In this document: positions 35,478 to 44,443 of the stretch, piece after piece
Position numbering within the stretch: position 1 is the first letter of the stretch
How the letters are laid out: every line of letters begins with the position of its first letter
Origin: JABDEZ01 sp965276955
GTDB taxonomy: Bacteria > Bacteroidota > Bacteroidia > Chitinophagales > Chitinophagaceae
Direction of reading: 5' to 3'
Assembly (NCBI GenBank): GCA_965276955.1
Contig: CBDIBP010000035.1
Coordinates: forward strand, 32,880-96,879
Length of the DNA stretch: 64,000 nucleotides
The notes under the pieces: generated by a model
Databases searched by the model: none
What the model saw: only the letters and a program-made list of their open reading frames with translations
What the model was told of the DNA's origin: nothing
Program-made: the position numbers and the translations under genes

Positions 35478-35486
35478 TACAGATCA

Positions 35487-36758
35487 ATGGCAATTACAGC
35501 ATCCAGCACCTTCAGGGCATTTCGCAACAGGAACTATGCATTGTATTTTAGCGGCCAGTCTGTATCGCAGATAGGCACCTGGATGCAGCGTACTGCCGTG
35601 TACTGGGTCATTTATAATCTCACACATTCTTCCATGTGGCTGGGTATCACCATATTTGCCACTCAGTTCCCATCGTTCCTGCTGTCTTTGTATGGCGGTA
35701 TCATATCAGACAGGTACAATAGGTACAAGACCCTGCTCATCACACAGGTAGCCTCCATGATACAAGCTATATTGCTTGCTGTGCTTATACTTACTGGTCA
35801 CTATGTCATATGGGAGATACTCTCACTAAGTGTGGTATTGGGTATCATCAACGCCTTTGATGTACCAGTGCGCCAACCATTAGTACACGAGCTGGTAAAA
35901 AATAAGGAAGACCTGCCCAATGCCCTCGCACTCAATTCCTCTATGAATAATTTCGCCCGCCTCATAGGTCCCGCACTGTCAGGCATTGTGCTGAAACAAT
36001 TTGGTGCAGGCATTTGCTTTACGCTAAACGCAGTAAGCTTCGTGGCCGTTATTACATCGCTGCTACTCATGAAGCTCCCAGCCTATGTGCCCACACACAT
36101 AAAGACTGCCCTGAGCACCGAGTTAAAAGAAGGTTTTAATTATCTTAAGAATACCCCTGCCATAAGCATGGTGCTGCTGTTGCTTACACTAACCAGTTTG
36201 TTCGTACTGCCTTATAACACGTTGCTACCCGTATTTGCCAAGGTTATCTTTGTCGGCGATGCGGCTACATTTGGCTACATCCAGAGTTTTATAGGAGCAG
36301 GGGCCGTGATCGGTACATTCTTTCTGGCATCTCTTAAGCCAGATGCCAACCGAAAGCTGGTACTGCTCATCAATACCTTTATTTTAGGCGCTGGACTTAT
36401 CCTGTTCTCGCATGTCAGTTATTTCCCGCTTGCCATGGCCTTTGCCGTGTTGGTGGGGTTTGGTACTATGTCACAGACCACCATATGCATTACCTTGGTG
36501 CAGGTCAATTCTGATAAAGATATGCGTGGCAGGGTAATGAGTTACGTTGCTGTGGCCTACTTCGGCATGTTACCTGTAGGTGCCTTGCTTATTGGGGCGG
36601 TATCTCAGCGCATAGGTGCACCCAATGCTATAATGTTCCAGGGTATAATGGCCATCGTTATAGCTATCCTGTTTTTCAAGGTACTGAGTGGAGGCAAATT
36701 CAAAAAAGATAAAGAAGGTCTGGAAGAAGTAGAAAACCAGGTGATCGAAAAAATATGA
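35487..36758 (+). CDS. MFS exporter, EntS-like
   Basis: A 423-residue major facilitator with about twelve hydrophobic segments. The N-terminal FRNRNYALYFSGQSVSQIGTW and the motif YGGIISDRYNRYKTLLITQ between helices 2 and 3 (motif A) fit the EntS/multidrug efflux branch (MFS_3). It probably expels a small molecule across the inner membrane. It is followed 32 bases later by the cysteine-hydrolase-fold gene. Confidence 0.88.
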   Translation: MAITASSTFRAFRNRNYALYFSGQSVSQIGTWMQRTAVYWVIYNLTHSSMWLGITIFATQFPSFLLSLYGGIISDRYNRYKTLLITQVASMIQAILLAVLILTGHYVIWEILSLSVVLGIINAFDVPVRQPLVHELVKNKEDLPNALALNSSMNNFARLIGPALSGIVLKQFGAGICFTLNAVSFVAVITSLLLMKLPAYVPTHIKTALSTELKEGFNYLKNTPAISMVLLLLTLTSLFVLPYNTLLPVFAKVIFVGDAATFGYIQSFIGAGAVIGTFFLASLKPDANRKLVLLINTFILGAGLILFSHVSYFPLAMAFAVLVGFGTMSQTTICITLVQVNSDKDMRGRVMSYVAVAYFGMLPVGALLIGAVSQRIGAPNAIMFQGIMAIVIAILFFKVLSGGKFKKDKEGLEEVENQVIEKI

Positions 36759-36790
36759 TCATTCATCACTCTTAAAACAATATCAAAAGA

Positions 36791-37351
36791 ATGGAACAAA
36801 AACAAAACGCCGCACTATTGGTAATGGATGTGCAAGCCGGCATAGTAGGCATGCTTCCAGGTGCTGAACAGCTCTTAAGCAACCTCAAAAAAGCAATCGC
36901 AGCTGCCCGAGAGCAAAAAATGCCGGTCATCTATGTAGTGGTTGGCTTCCGGCCCGGCATGCCTGAGGTTAGTAGTAACAACAAAGGCTTTACTGCAAGC
37001 AAGGAAAGAATGGGTAGCGCCAATATGGATAACTTCATGAAGGTACATGCAGACATAGCTCCGCAACCAGGTGATGTTACAGTTGTTAAGCGCCGCGTTA
37101 GTGCCTTCACCGGCAGCGACCTGGAAGTGCTGTTGAGGGCCTATCATGTGCAGCATCTGGTGCTTACTGGTATTTCTACGGGTGGGGTAGTGCTGTCTAC
37201 TATTCGCGAGGCAGCCGACAAAGATTATCGCCTTACAGTATTAGCAGATTGCTGTGCAGATACTGATGAAGAAGTACACAATATACTCATCACTAAACTG
37301 TTCCCCAAGCAAGGGGAAGTGCTGAGTGTGAATGAATGGATCGAAAAATAA
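36791..37351 (+). CDS. Isochorismatase/cysteine-hydrolase-fold protein
   Basis: A 186-residue single-domain protein. The catalytic Asp is in LLVMDVQAGIVGM (D13) and the Lys in VTVVKRRVSAF. The position where cysteine hydrolases have the nucleophile Cys (T-x-x-C) reads GISTGGVVLST, with Val instead. Related proteins with the same V are common in one subfamily, so it is probably not a decayed gene, but it may not be a hydrolase. It is the last gene of the Crp/Fnr-linked unit. Confidence 0.85.
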   Translation: MEQKQNAALLVMDVQAGIVGMLPGAEQLLSNLKKAIAAAREQKMPVIYVVVGFRPGMPEVSSNNKGFTASKERMGSANMDNFMKVHADIAPQPGDVTVVKRRVSAFTGSDLEVLLRAYHVQHLVLTGISTGGVVLSTIREAADKDYRLTVLADCCADTDEEVHNILITKLFPKQGEVLSVNEWIEK

Positions 37352-37427
37352 GGCTTAGCCAAAAACATTGATGGCGGTTATCTTCCCCAATAGCTTTATA
37401 AATGGATAGGTTTATAGTAAGAGGAAA

Positions 37428-37459
37428 TATAAAGGCGATCATTTCTCATCGCCTTTATA
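37428..37459. terminator. Bidirectional terminator between convergent genes
   Basis: A perfect 12-bp stem TATAAAGGCGAT / ATCGCCTTTATA with an eight-base loop. It lies between the isochorismatase-fold gene and the convergent outer-membrane gene. Confidence 0.8.
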
Positions 37460-37498
37460 ACTGAGCGCGCTAATAAACATTGTATTTATACGGCTCTG

Positions 37499-38395
37499 TT
37501 AAAAGCTCGTCATTCTTACGCGACTTTTCTTCACGCTATTATGATGTTGGAAATTGAACGCTATGCCAGCTGTAAAGCCAATATTGCTATACGGTTGCGA
37601 AAAAGCTTCCTGGTAGCTGGCGTAGGCATTAGCGCTTGTGGTTGCGTTCTTATTGTAGTATGTCGTTTTAACTCCATTTAATTGGGATACGTCATAAGTT
37701 TGGCCATTAACAGTAAGACCTGTAAGGTCAGACTCTTTGCGCGACAAGGACAAATATTGTAACCTCGCTTCCAACCATACACTAACTATTTTGTTGCAAT
37801 TATATTTCATTCCAGCTCCACCTGAGAACCCAAGCGAAAAAGAGTTTTTATCTTGCCAATGTTCATCTTCTACCGACCCGGTGGTAATATCAATGTCATG
37901 ACGTTCTATACTCGTGCTTATAGGCAACAGCAGCCCCATGTGCATGTACCCTATCACTTTATTGCCAGATGTTTGTATCACCAATGCCGGCATAAGCGCA
38001 ACATAAGCATTCGACTGCCGTGTGAAGGTCACGTTGTATGTCGTATTGTTCGACTGAACTCCTATTTCAGTAAAGTCATATTTTTTACCAGCTAAAAGAA
38101 TGTCTGCGTTAAGTTCCACGCCAATATTCTTGTTGAACATGTATCCGAACCCTATCTCATCATGCAAACCTGTTGAGTATGAAGCATTTTTTATATTATA
38201 GCTGTTCCCCGTCTGTCCGATAACCTCGGTACCGTTAAGTATGTTACCAAGTTGGTCCTTAGTTGACCCCGGCATTGGCATAGCATAGCCTAAGCCTTCT
38301 TTAAAATAAAATCCTTGTGCTTTCAGCTGTGCGTTAGTAGCACTGAGCAATAGTACAGCGATAAGCAATGCCGCTTTCTTGTTTAATTGATACAT
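37499..38395 (-). CDS. Outer-membrane beta-barrel protein
   Basis: A 298-residue protein with a signal peptide (KKAALLIAVLLLSATNAQLKAQ) and a mature part with repeating strand-like segments (GFGYMFNKNIGVELNADILL, YNVTFTRQSNAYVALMPALV, IGYMHMGLLLPIS, SIG/FTAGIAFNFQHH). It fits the porin-like OmpA-type or general outer-membrane beta-barrel families of Bacteroidota. No binding motif or substrate is seen. Confidence 0.78.
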   Translation of the reverse strand: MYQLNKKAALLIAVLLLSATNAQLKAQGFYFKEGLGYAMPMPGSTKDQLGNILNGTEVIGQTGNSYNIKNASYSTGLHDEIGFGYMFNKNIGVELNADILLAGKKYDFTEIGVQSNNTTYNVTFTRQSNAYVALMPALVIQTSGNKVIGYMHMGLLLPISTSIERHDIDITTGSVEDEHWQDKNSFSLGFSGGAGMKYNCNKIVSVWLEARLQYLSLSRKESDLTGLTVNGQTYDVSQLNGVKTTYYNKNATTSANAYASYQEAFSQPYSNIGFTAGIAFNFQHHNSVKKSRVRMTSF

Positions 38396-38469
38396 GTAAA
38401 AGAAGAGTTTATAAGTACGTGTTTACTTAAAACAAGAATCCCTCCTGAAATGAATCAGAAGGGATGATG

Positions 38470-38541
<72 letters not shown>

Positions 38542-38632
38542 CTGTTGGGAGTGCAAATATAGAGGTTGTGTTCTTACCAAACAAACTATTTCTTTTTTAT
38601 TTTCTCAGCACCGCTTATTAGGCTATTTTTAC

Positions 38633-39523
38633 ATGCTCATGGTAGAGAATTTTAAGTCAGGCTTCGTAAACATTTTTGGTGCGCCTAACGCTGGCAAGTC
38701 CACATTGCTCAATGCATTGCTGGGCGAGCGGCTGGTCATCACCTCGGCAAAGGTGCAAACCACCCGGCACCGTATATTGGGTATACTCAACGAGCCCGAG
38801 TATCAAATAGTATTTTCCGATACCCCCGGTATTATAGAGCCCAAATATAAGCTGCACGAAAAAATGATGCGCCAGGTAAAGAGCGCGCTCGAGGATGGCG
38901 ATGTGGCTATACTCATGCACGATATTACCCAGCCTATGGAAGAGCTGGAAGCCATTACCGGCATGCTGAAGCTAAAGGTGCCAACCATATTGCTCCTTAA
39001 TAAGACAGACCTTGTAAAGAAGAACGAGATAGATGCTGTAGTAAAGCAATACAAGGCTAAGTATCCTAAGTTCGATATATTACCTGTATCAGCACAAAAG
39101 AAGAATAATCTGGGTGAGGTCATTGCATTCATTCTCAAACATTTGCCTGTTGCTCCTCCATTCTATCCTGAAGATCACATATCCGACCGTACTGAGCGTT
39201 TCTTTGTGAGTGAACTTATACGTGGGCAGATATATAATCTGTATCATGAAGAGATACCGTACCACACTGCCGTTATTATACAGGCTTTTGAAGAAAAGAC
39301 CACGCTTATCGTCATCAAGGCCGAAATAATAGTAAGCCGCGAAACACAAAAGGTAATAATGATAGGCACTGGCGGCAGCATGATAAAGCAACTGGGTATT
39401 AACTCGCGCAAGGAAATTGAAGAGTTCCTGGAGCGAAAAGTGCACCTGGAGCTGTTTGTAAAGGTACGCCCCAAGTGGAGGGACAATGAAAACTACCTGC
39501 GTGAGTATGGATATAATTTGTGA
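38633..39523 (+). CDS. era: GTPase Era
   Basis: A 296-residue GTPase needed for 16S rRNA maturation. The GTPase motifs are G1 GAPNAGKSTLL, G2 TTRHR, G3 DTPG and G4 NKTD. The C-terminal KH domain contains KVIMIGTGGSMIKQLGINSR. The frame is open back to 38507, but that part overlaps the tRNA, so the ATG at 38633 (or 38639) is chosen. It overlaps the next gene slightly. Confidence 0.96.
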   Translation: MLMVENFKSGFVNIFGAPNAGKSTLLNALLGERLVITSAKVQTTRHRILGILNEPEYQIVFSDTPGIIEPKYKLHEKMMRQVKSALEDGDVAILMHDITQPMEELEAITGMLKLKVPTILLLNKTDLVKKNEIDAVVKQYKAKYPKFDILPVSAQKKNNLGEVIAFILKHLPVAPPFYPEDHISDRTERFFVSELIRGQIYNLYHEEIPYHTAVIIQAFEEKTTLIVIKAEIIVSRETQKVIMIGTGGSMIKQLGINSRKEIEEFLERKVHLELFVKVRPKWRDNENYLREYGYNL

Positions 39524-40412
39524 GGACAACGCCATTGTACAACCACTTAATAAAGACTGGTACGAGAATAGGGTAGCAACGGTAGACATGCTGCGGCTTG
39601 ATCTTGTTCACCCTGTTATATCTGGTAACAAATGGTACAAGCTGCAGCGGAATCTACAGGCCGCAAGGGAACAAGGTGCAAATAAGATAATCACATTTGG
39701 TGGTGCTTATTCTAATCACTTAGTGGCGGCAGCGGCTGCCGCACAAGCTGCTGGTATCTCATCTATAGGTATAGTACGTGGCCTATATGCGCAGCACGCG
39801 CCAACAACTACATTGCTGGCCTGTAGCGAAATGGGTATGCAACTGGTATATATATCTACCACAGACTACGCCCGTAGATCAGACCTTCAATTTCTTGCTG
39901 ACATCCAAGCCACCTACGGCCCTGCATATATGATACCGGAAGGTGGGGCCAACGCCGCGGGCAGGATGGGCGCAGGCGATATGGCTGCGCTGATACCGCC
40001 CGGGTATACACATATATGCCTGCCGGTAGGTACAGGTACCTCATTCATTGGTATGCGCAATGCGCTGCCAACTGATGTATATATTATAGGTTTTGCACCG
40101 TTCAAAAATGGCGAATATCTGCGCGAAGAGATCGCGTCTTATATACATGCTGAGGCAAATAAGAATTGGCACCTATACACTCAATGGCATTTCGGCGGCT
40201 TTGGTAAGTGGAATGAAACGCTTATCCAATTTATGAATGAGTTCTATATGCAGAACCATATTCCGCTCGATATGGTGTACACTGCCAAAATGATGTTCGG
40301 ACTTAAAGAAATGTTAAGTAGCGCCGCCTTTCCAGCCAATGCGCGAATTTTGTGCGTACATACAGGAGGGTTGCAAGGCAATAGTTCCGTACAAAAGCAG
40401 TTGATGTTTTAG
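39507..40412 (+). CDS. ACC deaminase / D-cysteine desulfhydrase family PLP enzyme
   Basis: A 301-residue fold-type II PLP enzyme. The PLP lysine is in VISGNKWYKLQRNL, followed by FGGAYSNHLVAAAAAA, which binds substrate carboxylate, and LPVGTGTSFIGM, which binds PLP phosphate. The family deaminates ACC or releases sulfide from D-cysteine; the D-cysteine desulfhydrase role is more likely but not proven. The ATG at 39507 is chosen over 39486 because it overlaps era less. Confidence 0.85.
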   Translation: MDIICEDNAIVQPLNKDWYENRVATVDMLRLDLVHPVISGNKWYKLQRNLQAAREQGANKIITFGGAYSNHLVAAAAAAQAAGISSIGIVRGLYAQHAPTTTLLACSEMGMQLVYISTTDYARRSDLQFLADIQATYGPAYMIPEGGANAAGRMGAGDMAALIPPGYTHICLPVGTGTSFIGMRNALPTDVYIIGFAPFKNGEYLREEIASYIHAEANKNWHLYTQWHFGGFGKWNETLIQFMNEFYMQNHIPLDMVYTAKMMFGLKEMLSSAAFPANARILCVHTGGLQGNSSVQKQLMF

Positions 40413-40448
40413 TGGGGGATTTTACATTAAATTTGTCCGCTCATAGCC

Positions 40449-41822
40449 ATGGAAAACAAAAGAGGTAGCCGCCTTACATTATATATAGTACTTGCAATGT
40501 TAATAGGGATAGGTGTCGGGGTGGCACTAAATAATTATTATATACAGCAAGAGAACAGCACGATAGCAAGTACAGAATCACAAATAAGAGAGATAAAGCA
40601 CCAGATGCACAGTTTTTCTGATAGCACAGGCATTGCGTATAGTGCTATGCGTCACCATCTTGAAGATGTTACGTGCTTCAAGGACAATGCCAGCGCCGCA
40701 AGAGATACAAAATTAGAGCCTTTTTCTCTGCTTGCTGATCTGTTTCTTCGGCTCATAAAAATGATAATTGCACCTATTGTCTTTACTACACTGGCAGTAG
40801 GGGTGGCCAAAATTGGCGATAGCAAGGCCATCGGTCGCATAGGGGCAAAAACGCTGCTGTGGTTTTCCTGTGGCTCCTTTTTAAGTCTGTTACTTGGCAT
40901 GGGGCTCGTCAACTTTTTTCATCCGGGTTCTGCAATGCACCTGCCTATTCCCGATGCCGCTTCCGGTAGTGCACTGCCGCCAACCAAGATAACCCTGCGC
41001 GATTTCCTCTACCATATGGTGCCCACAAGCATCTTCGATGCTCTGGCTCGTAATGAGATATTGCAGGTGGTGGTGTTCGCTTTGTTCTTTGGTTTTGCCA
41101 CTGCAGCTATAGGTAAGCCCGGCCAGATAGTTACCAAAGCGCTCGATGCATTTTCCCACGTCATTCTTAAAATGACAGCATACATTATGAACTTTGCACC
41201 CATTGCAGTGTTTGGCGCTATAGCGGTCGTTATTGCCAGGCAGGGTATAGGTATTTTGCAAACATATTCTTTGTTTATAGGTGAGTTCTATCTTGGTCTT
41301 TTCTTGTTGCTTGGTACATTGTTGGTAGCCTGCTATGGTATTATAGGTCGCAAAACGGTTAGCCTGCTTACACACATAAAGCAGCCCACATTGCTTGCAT
41401 TCAGCACCAATAGCAGCGAGGCTGCATTCCCGTCGCTTATAGTGCAGTTAGAGCGCTTCGGTTGCCATGAGCGTATCGTCAGCTTTGTATTACCCTTAGG
41501 TTATTCTTTCAATCTTGCGGGGTCTATGATGTACATGGCTTTCGCATCCTTATTCCTTGCTCAGTGCTATGGTATACACCTCGATCTGGCCACGCAGTTC
41601 AGTATGCTTATGGTATTATTGCTTACCAGTAAAGGTATTGCAGGTGTGCCGCGTGCTGCACTTGTAGTGGTGGCAGGCACATTAGCTACATTCAAGATAC
41701 CGGAAGCAGGTCTTGCATTGTTGCTGGGCATAGACCCCATACTGGATATGGGCCGTACTGCCGCTAATGTAGTGGGCAACAGCATAGCTACCGCCGTGGT
41801 GAACAAGTGGGAAAAACTATGA
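40449..41822 (+). CDS. Dicarboxylate/amino acid:cation symporter (DAACS)
   Basis: A 457-residue membrane transporter of the GltP/GltT/DctA family. It has the HP1 substrate-binding hairpin as AFSTNSSEAAFPSLIVQLER, the NMDGT-like region as SFNLAGSMMYMAFASL, and the HP2 region with SKGIAGVPRAALVV. The NSSEAAFP in HP1 differs from the usual SSSAATLP, as seen in some bacterial members. The loop between the first two helices (about residues 32-90) is longer than usual and charged. It imports acidic amino acids or dicarboxylates with a cation. Confidence 0.9.
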   Translation: MENKRGSRLTLYIVLAMLIGIGVGVALNNYYIQQENSTIASTESQIREIKHQMHSFSDSTGIAYSAMRHHLEDVTCFKDNASAARDTKLEPFSLLADLFLRLIKMIIAPIVFTTLAVGVAKIGDSKAIGRIGAKTLLWFSCGSFLSLLLGMGLVNFFHPGSAMHLPIPDAASGSALPPTKITLRDFLYHMVPTSIFDALARNEILQVVVFALFFGFATAAIGKPGQIVTKALDAFSHVILKMTAYIMNFAPIAVFGAIAVVIARQGIGILQTYSLFIGEFYLGLFLLLGTLLVACYGIIGRKTVSLLTHIKQPTLLAFSTNSSEAAFPSLIVQLERFGCHERIVSFVLPLGYSFNLAGSMMYMAFASLFLAQCYGIHLDLATQFSMLMVLLLTSKGIAGVPRAALVVVAGTLATFKIPEAGLALLLGIDPILDMGRTAANVVGNSIATAVVNKWEKL

Positions 41823-41910
41823 GTAGTCTTCTTTTGTAAGAAAATATACAATATATAAAAACCGTAATTACACTATTTTCTTTATTTTCACCCTTTCTAA
41901 GCTACTTACA

Positions 41911-42576
41911 ATGCACCAATTACTGGACCTATTCCATAACCTTACCAACGAAGTTTGGATAAACAGTCACGGCGGTTTATATATAGTCATGTTTGTCCTT
42001 TTTGCAGAGACAGGCCTCTTTGTGGGCTTTTTTCTGCCGGGCGATTCCCTGTTGTTTGTAAGTGGTATGATCATTTCCCGCTCCAACGTGCCTTTCGAAA
42101 ATCCAATTGTCAATCTTATTTACTGGATACTGCTGATGACCATAGCCGGGGTGCTGGGCAATGTCGTCGGGTATTGGTTCGGGAAAAAATCCGGCCCTAT
42201 GCTTTTTCATAAAAAGGACACTTTATTATTCAAGCAGAAACACCTGCATCAGGCACACGATTTTTATGAGCGCAAAGGCGGTACAGCTATTATACTGGCC
42301 CGTTTCCTCCCTATAGTGCGCACATTTGCACCTATAGTGGCTGGTATAGTGAGTATGACCTACAAAAAATTTCTTTCTTACAATATCATAGGCTGCTTTT
42401 TGTGGGTCACCAGTATGCTGGTGGTAGGCTTTGTATTGGGCAACAATGATTGGGTACGCGTAAACCTGGATAAGATAGTTATAGGTCTTATTGTAGTTAC
42501 CACAGGCCCTGTGTTACTTAAAATGATCTTTGGTAAAAAGCCTGTGACCACTGTCAATGGCCCATCTAATCAATAG
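41911..42576 (+). CDS. DedA-family membrane protein
   Basis: A 221-residue inner-membrane protein with the DedA/SNARE-assoc signatures FFLPGDSLLFVSG in the first re-entrant loop and ARFLPIVRTFAPIVAGI in the second. Several DedA proteins flip polyprenyl phosphate or phospholipid across the membrane and maintain proton gradient. The exact substrate is unknown. It is 5 bases ahead of the MFS gene. Confidence 0.92.
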   Translation: MHQLLDLFHNLTNEVWINSHGGLYIVMFVLFAETGLFVGFFLPGDSLLFVSGMIISRSNVPFENPIVNLIYWILLMTIAGVLGNVVGYWFGKKSGPMLFHKKDTLLFKQKHLHQAHDFYERKGGTAIILARFLPIVRTFAPIVAGIVSMTYKKFLSYNIIGCFLWVTSMLVVGFVLGNNDWVRVNLDKIVIGLIVVTTGPVLLKMIFGKKPVTTVNGPSNQ

Positions 42577-42581
42577 TCCGT

Positions 42582-43805
42582 ATGGAGCGCAATAAAACTA
42601 TTGGCCTGCTCAGTATTCCCGTACTGGTGGCAGCACTTGGGTATTTTGTAGATATTTACGACCTTTTACTGTTCAGTATCATACGCGTAAAAAGCCTTAA
42701 AAGCATAGGGCTTGATGCCGTGCAGCTCGATATTAGCGGTCATTCTATTATTAGCATACAAATGATAGGACTGTTGCTGGGGGGTATTCTTTGGGGCGTA
42801 ATGGGTGATAAAAAAGGCAGGCTCAGTGTCTTATTCGGATCTATACTGCTTTATTCTTTGGCCAATATCGCGAACGGATTTGTGCAAACGGTGGGGCAGT
42901 ATCAATTGTGCCGCTTTATAGCCGGCGTAGGCTTGGCTGGCGAGCTTGGCGCGGGCATCACACTGGTAAGCGAGCTGGTGACAAAGGAAAAACGTGGTCT
43001 TGCTACTTCTGTGGTGGCAGGCATAGGATTATCTGGCGCTATAGTAGCATATTTCATTTCACAAACATTCGATTGGCGTGTGTGTTATTACATTGGTGGT
43101 GGCCTGGGATTGATGTTGTTACTGTTGCGTGTTACTGTGTTTGAATCAGGTATGTTCAAGACCATACAGCATGCTAATGTAAAGAAGGGGAATTTCTTCA
43201 TGTTCTTTACCAGTGGCAAACGGTTTAAAAAATATTTTCTTAGTATACTCATTGGGTTGCCTACCTGGTATGTGATAGGTATACTCATTACCTTCTCTAA
43301 AGAATTTGGAGAGCGGTTCGGTGTTCGCGGTGCGGTCGATTCTGGCAAGGCGGTAATGTTCGCATATGTGGCTATCTCTGTTGGCGATCTGTTGGCGGGG
43401 TTCCTCAGCCGGGAGCTGCGCAGCAGGAAGCGCGCTTTGTATATCTTTTATGCCATTACGGTCATGAGTATCATACTCTTCTTTACACAGCAGAACGGTA
43501 CGCTTACCGGTATGTACCTAATATGTGCCTTAATGGGTTTTGGCACTGGTTTCTGGGCTTTGTTCGTTACTATGGCAGCAGAGCATTTTGGCACCAACTT
43601 GCGCGCCACATCGGCCACTACAGTGCCAAATATGGTGCGGGGTTCTGTGCCATTATTGTCAGCTTTACTCGCTTTCCTTAATCCCAAGGTAGGTTATATA
43701 AATGCGGCTGCCATTACTGGGGTCATTGTTATGGCCATAAGTACTGTAGCGCTTGTATTTACGGAAGAGACCTATGGTAAGGACCTTGATTTCCTGGAGG
43801 AGTAA
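42582..43805 (+). CDS. MFS transporter, MHS/sugar-porter-like
   Basis: A 407-residue major facilitator with about twelve hydrophobic segments. Motif A is WGVMGDKKGRLSVLFGS. The helix-4 motif RFIAGVGLAGELGAGITLVSE and the F-D-x-R-Y-like loop FDWRVCYY recall the metabolite:H+ symporter branch. The substrate is unknown. It is probably co-transcribed with dedA. Confidence 0.88.
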   Translation: MERNKTIGLLSIPVLVAALGYFVDIYDLLLFSIIRVKSLKSIGLDAVQLDISGHSIISIQMIGLLLGGILWGVMGDKKGRLSVLFGSILLYSLANIANGFVQTVGQYQLCRFIAGVGLAGELGAGITLVSELVTKEKRGLATSVVAGIGLSGAIVAYFISQTFDWRVCYYIGGGLGLMLLLLRVTVFESGMFKTIQHANVKKGNFFMFFTSGKRFKKYFLSILIGLPTWYVIGILITFSKEFGERFGVRGAVDSGKAVMFAYVAISVGDLLAGFLSRELRSRKRALYIFYAITVMSIILFFTQQNGTLTGMYLICALMGFGTGFWALFVTMAAEHFGTNLRATSATTVPNMVRGSVPLLSALLAFLNPKVGYINAAAITGVIVMAISTVALVFTEETYGKDLDFLEE

Positions 43806-43837
43806 CGATCTTCCCTTCATACAGAAAAACAACGACC

Positions 43838-44437
43838 ATGAATATTTTTGACGGCATCAGCTATTATTCCTATTCTTCTTTTATACAGTTGTTAGAAAAG
43901 CTGGTTGCCGATGGGGCCTATACGGGCAACGTATCTGGCAACGATTTTATATTCTGGACCAAGCTTTCCTTACAGCGTTTCGAGCGTTGGGGTAAAACGC
44001 TTACCCTAAGCAAGGCTGCTCTTGAAGCTGCACATACGGCAGAACCACAAACCTGGTGGGTGATCACAGAGTCGTGGTGTGGCGATGCTGCACAAACAGT
44101 ACCTGTTTTAGTGAAAATGGTGGAAGCCTCTGGCGGCAATATCCAATTACGTTTCATACTCCGCGACCAGAATCCACTCATTATGGACAAGTATCTCACC
44201 AAAGGCAGTCGCAGCATACCCATTGTGGTTGCAGTGAGCAATGCCACCGGCGAAGAACTGTTCCATTGGGGCCCGCGCCCGGCAATAGCCCAGGCCATGA
44301 TGATGGACTGGAAGAAAGATAATAAAGACACGTCGTTCCTTGATATAGAACGCGAGATACATACCTGGTACGCAAATGATAAGGGAGTAACCTTTGAGGC
44401 AGAGATACTGGCGCTGATGCGGTCTGTTAGGGTGTGA
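43838..44437 (+). CDS. Thioredoxin-family protein with WCGDA
   Basis: A 199-residue cytoplasmic protein with a thioredoxin-like fold. The active-site motif is TESWCGDAAQTVPVL, with only the first Cys, and the cis-Pro loop is GSRSIPIVVAV. It has no signal peptide. This WCGD subfamily is common in Bacteroidota and Firmicutes; with a single Cys it is not a classical disulfide reductase. Function unknown. Confidence 0.85.
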   Translation: MNIFDGISYYSYSSFIQLLEKLVADGAYTGNVSGNDFIFWTKLSLQRFERWGKTLTLSKAALEAAHTAEPQTWWVITESWCGDAAQTVPVLVKMVEASGGNIQLRFILRDQNPLIMDKYLTKGSRSIPIVVAVSNATGEELFHWGPRPAIAQAMMMDWKKDNKDTSFLDIEREIHTWYANDKGVTFEAEILALMRSVRV

Positions 44438-44443
44438 TGCCGC

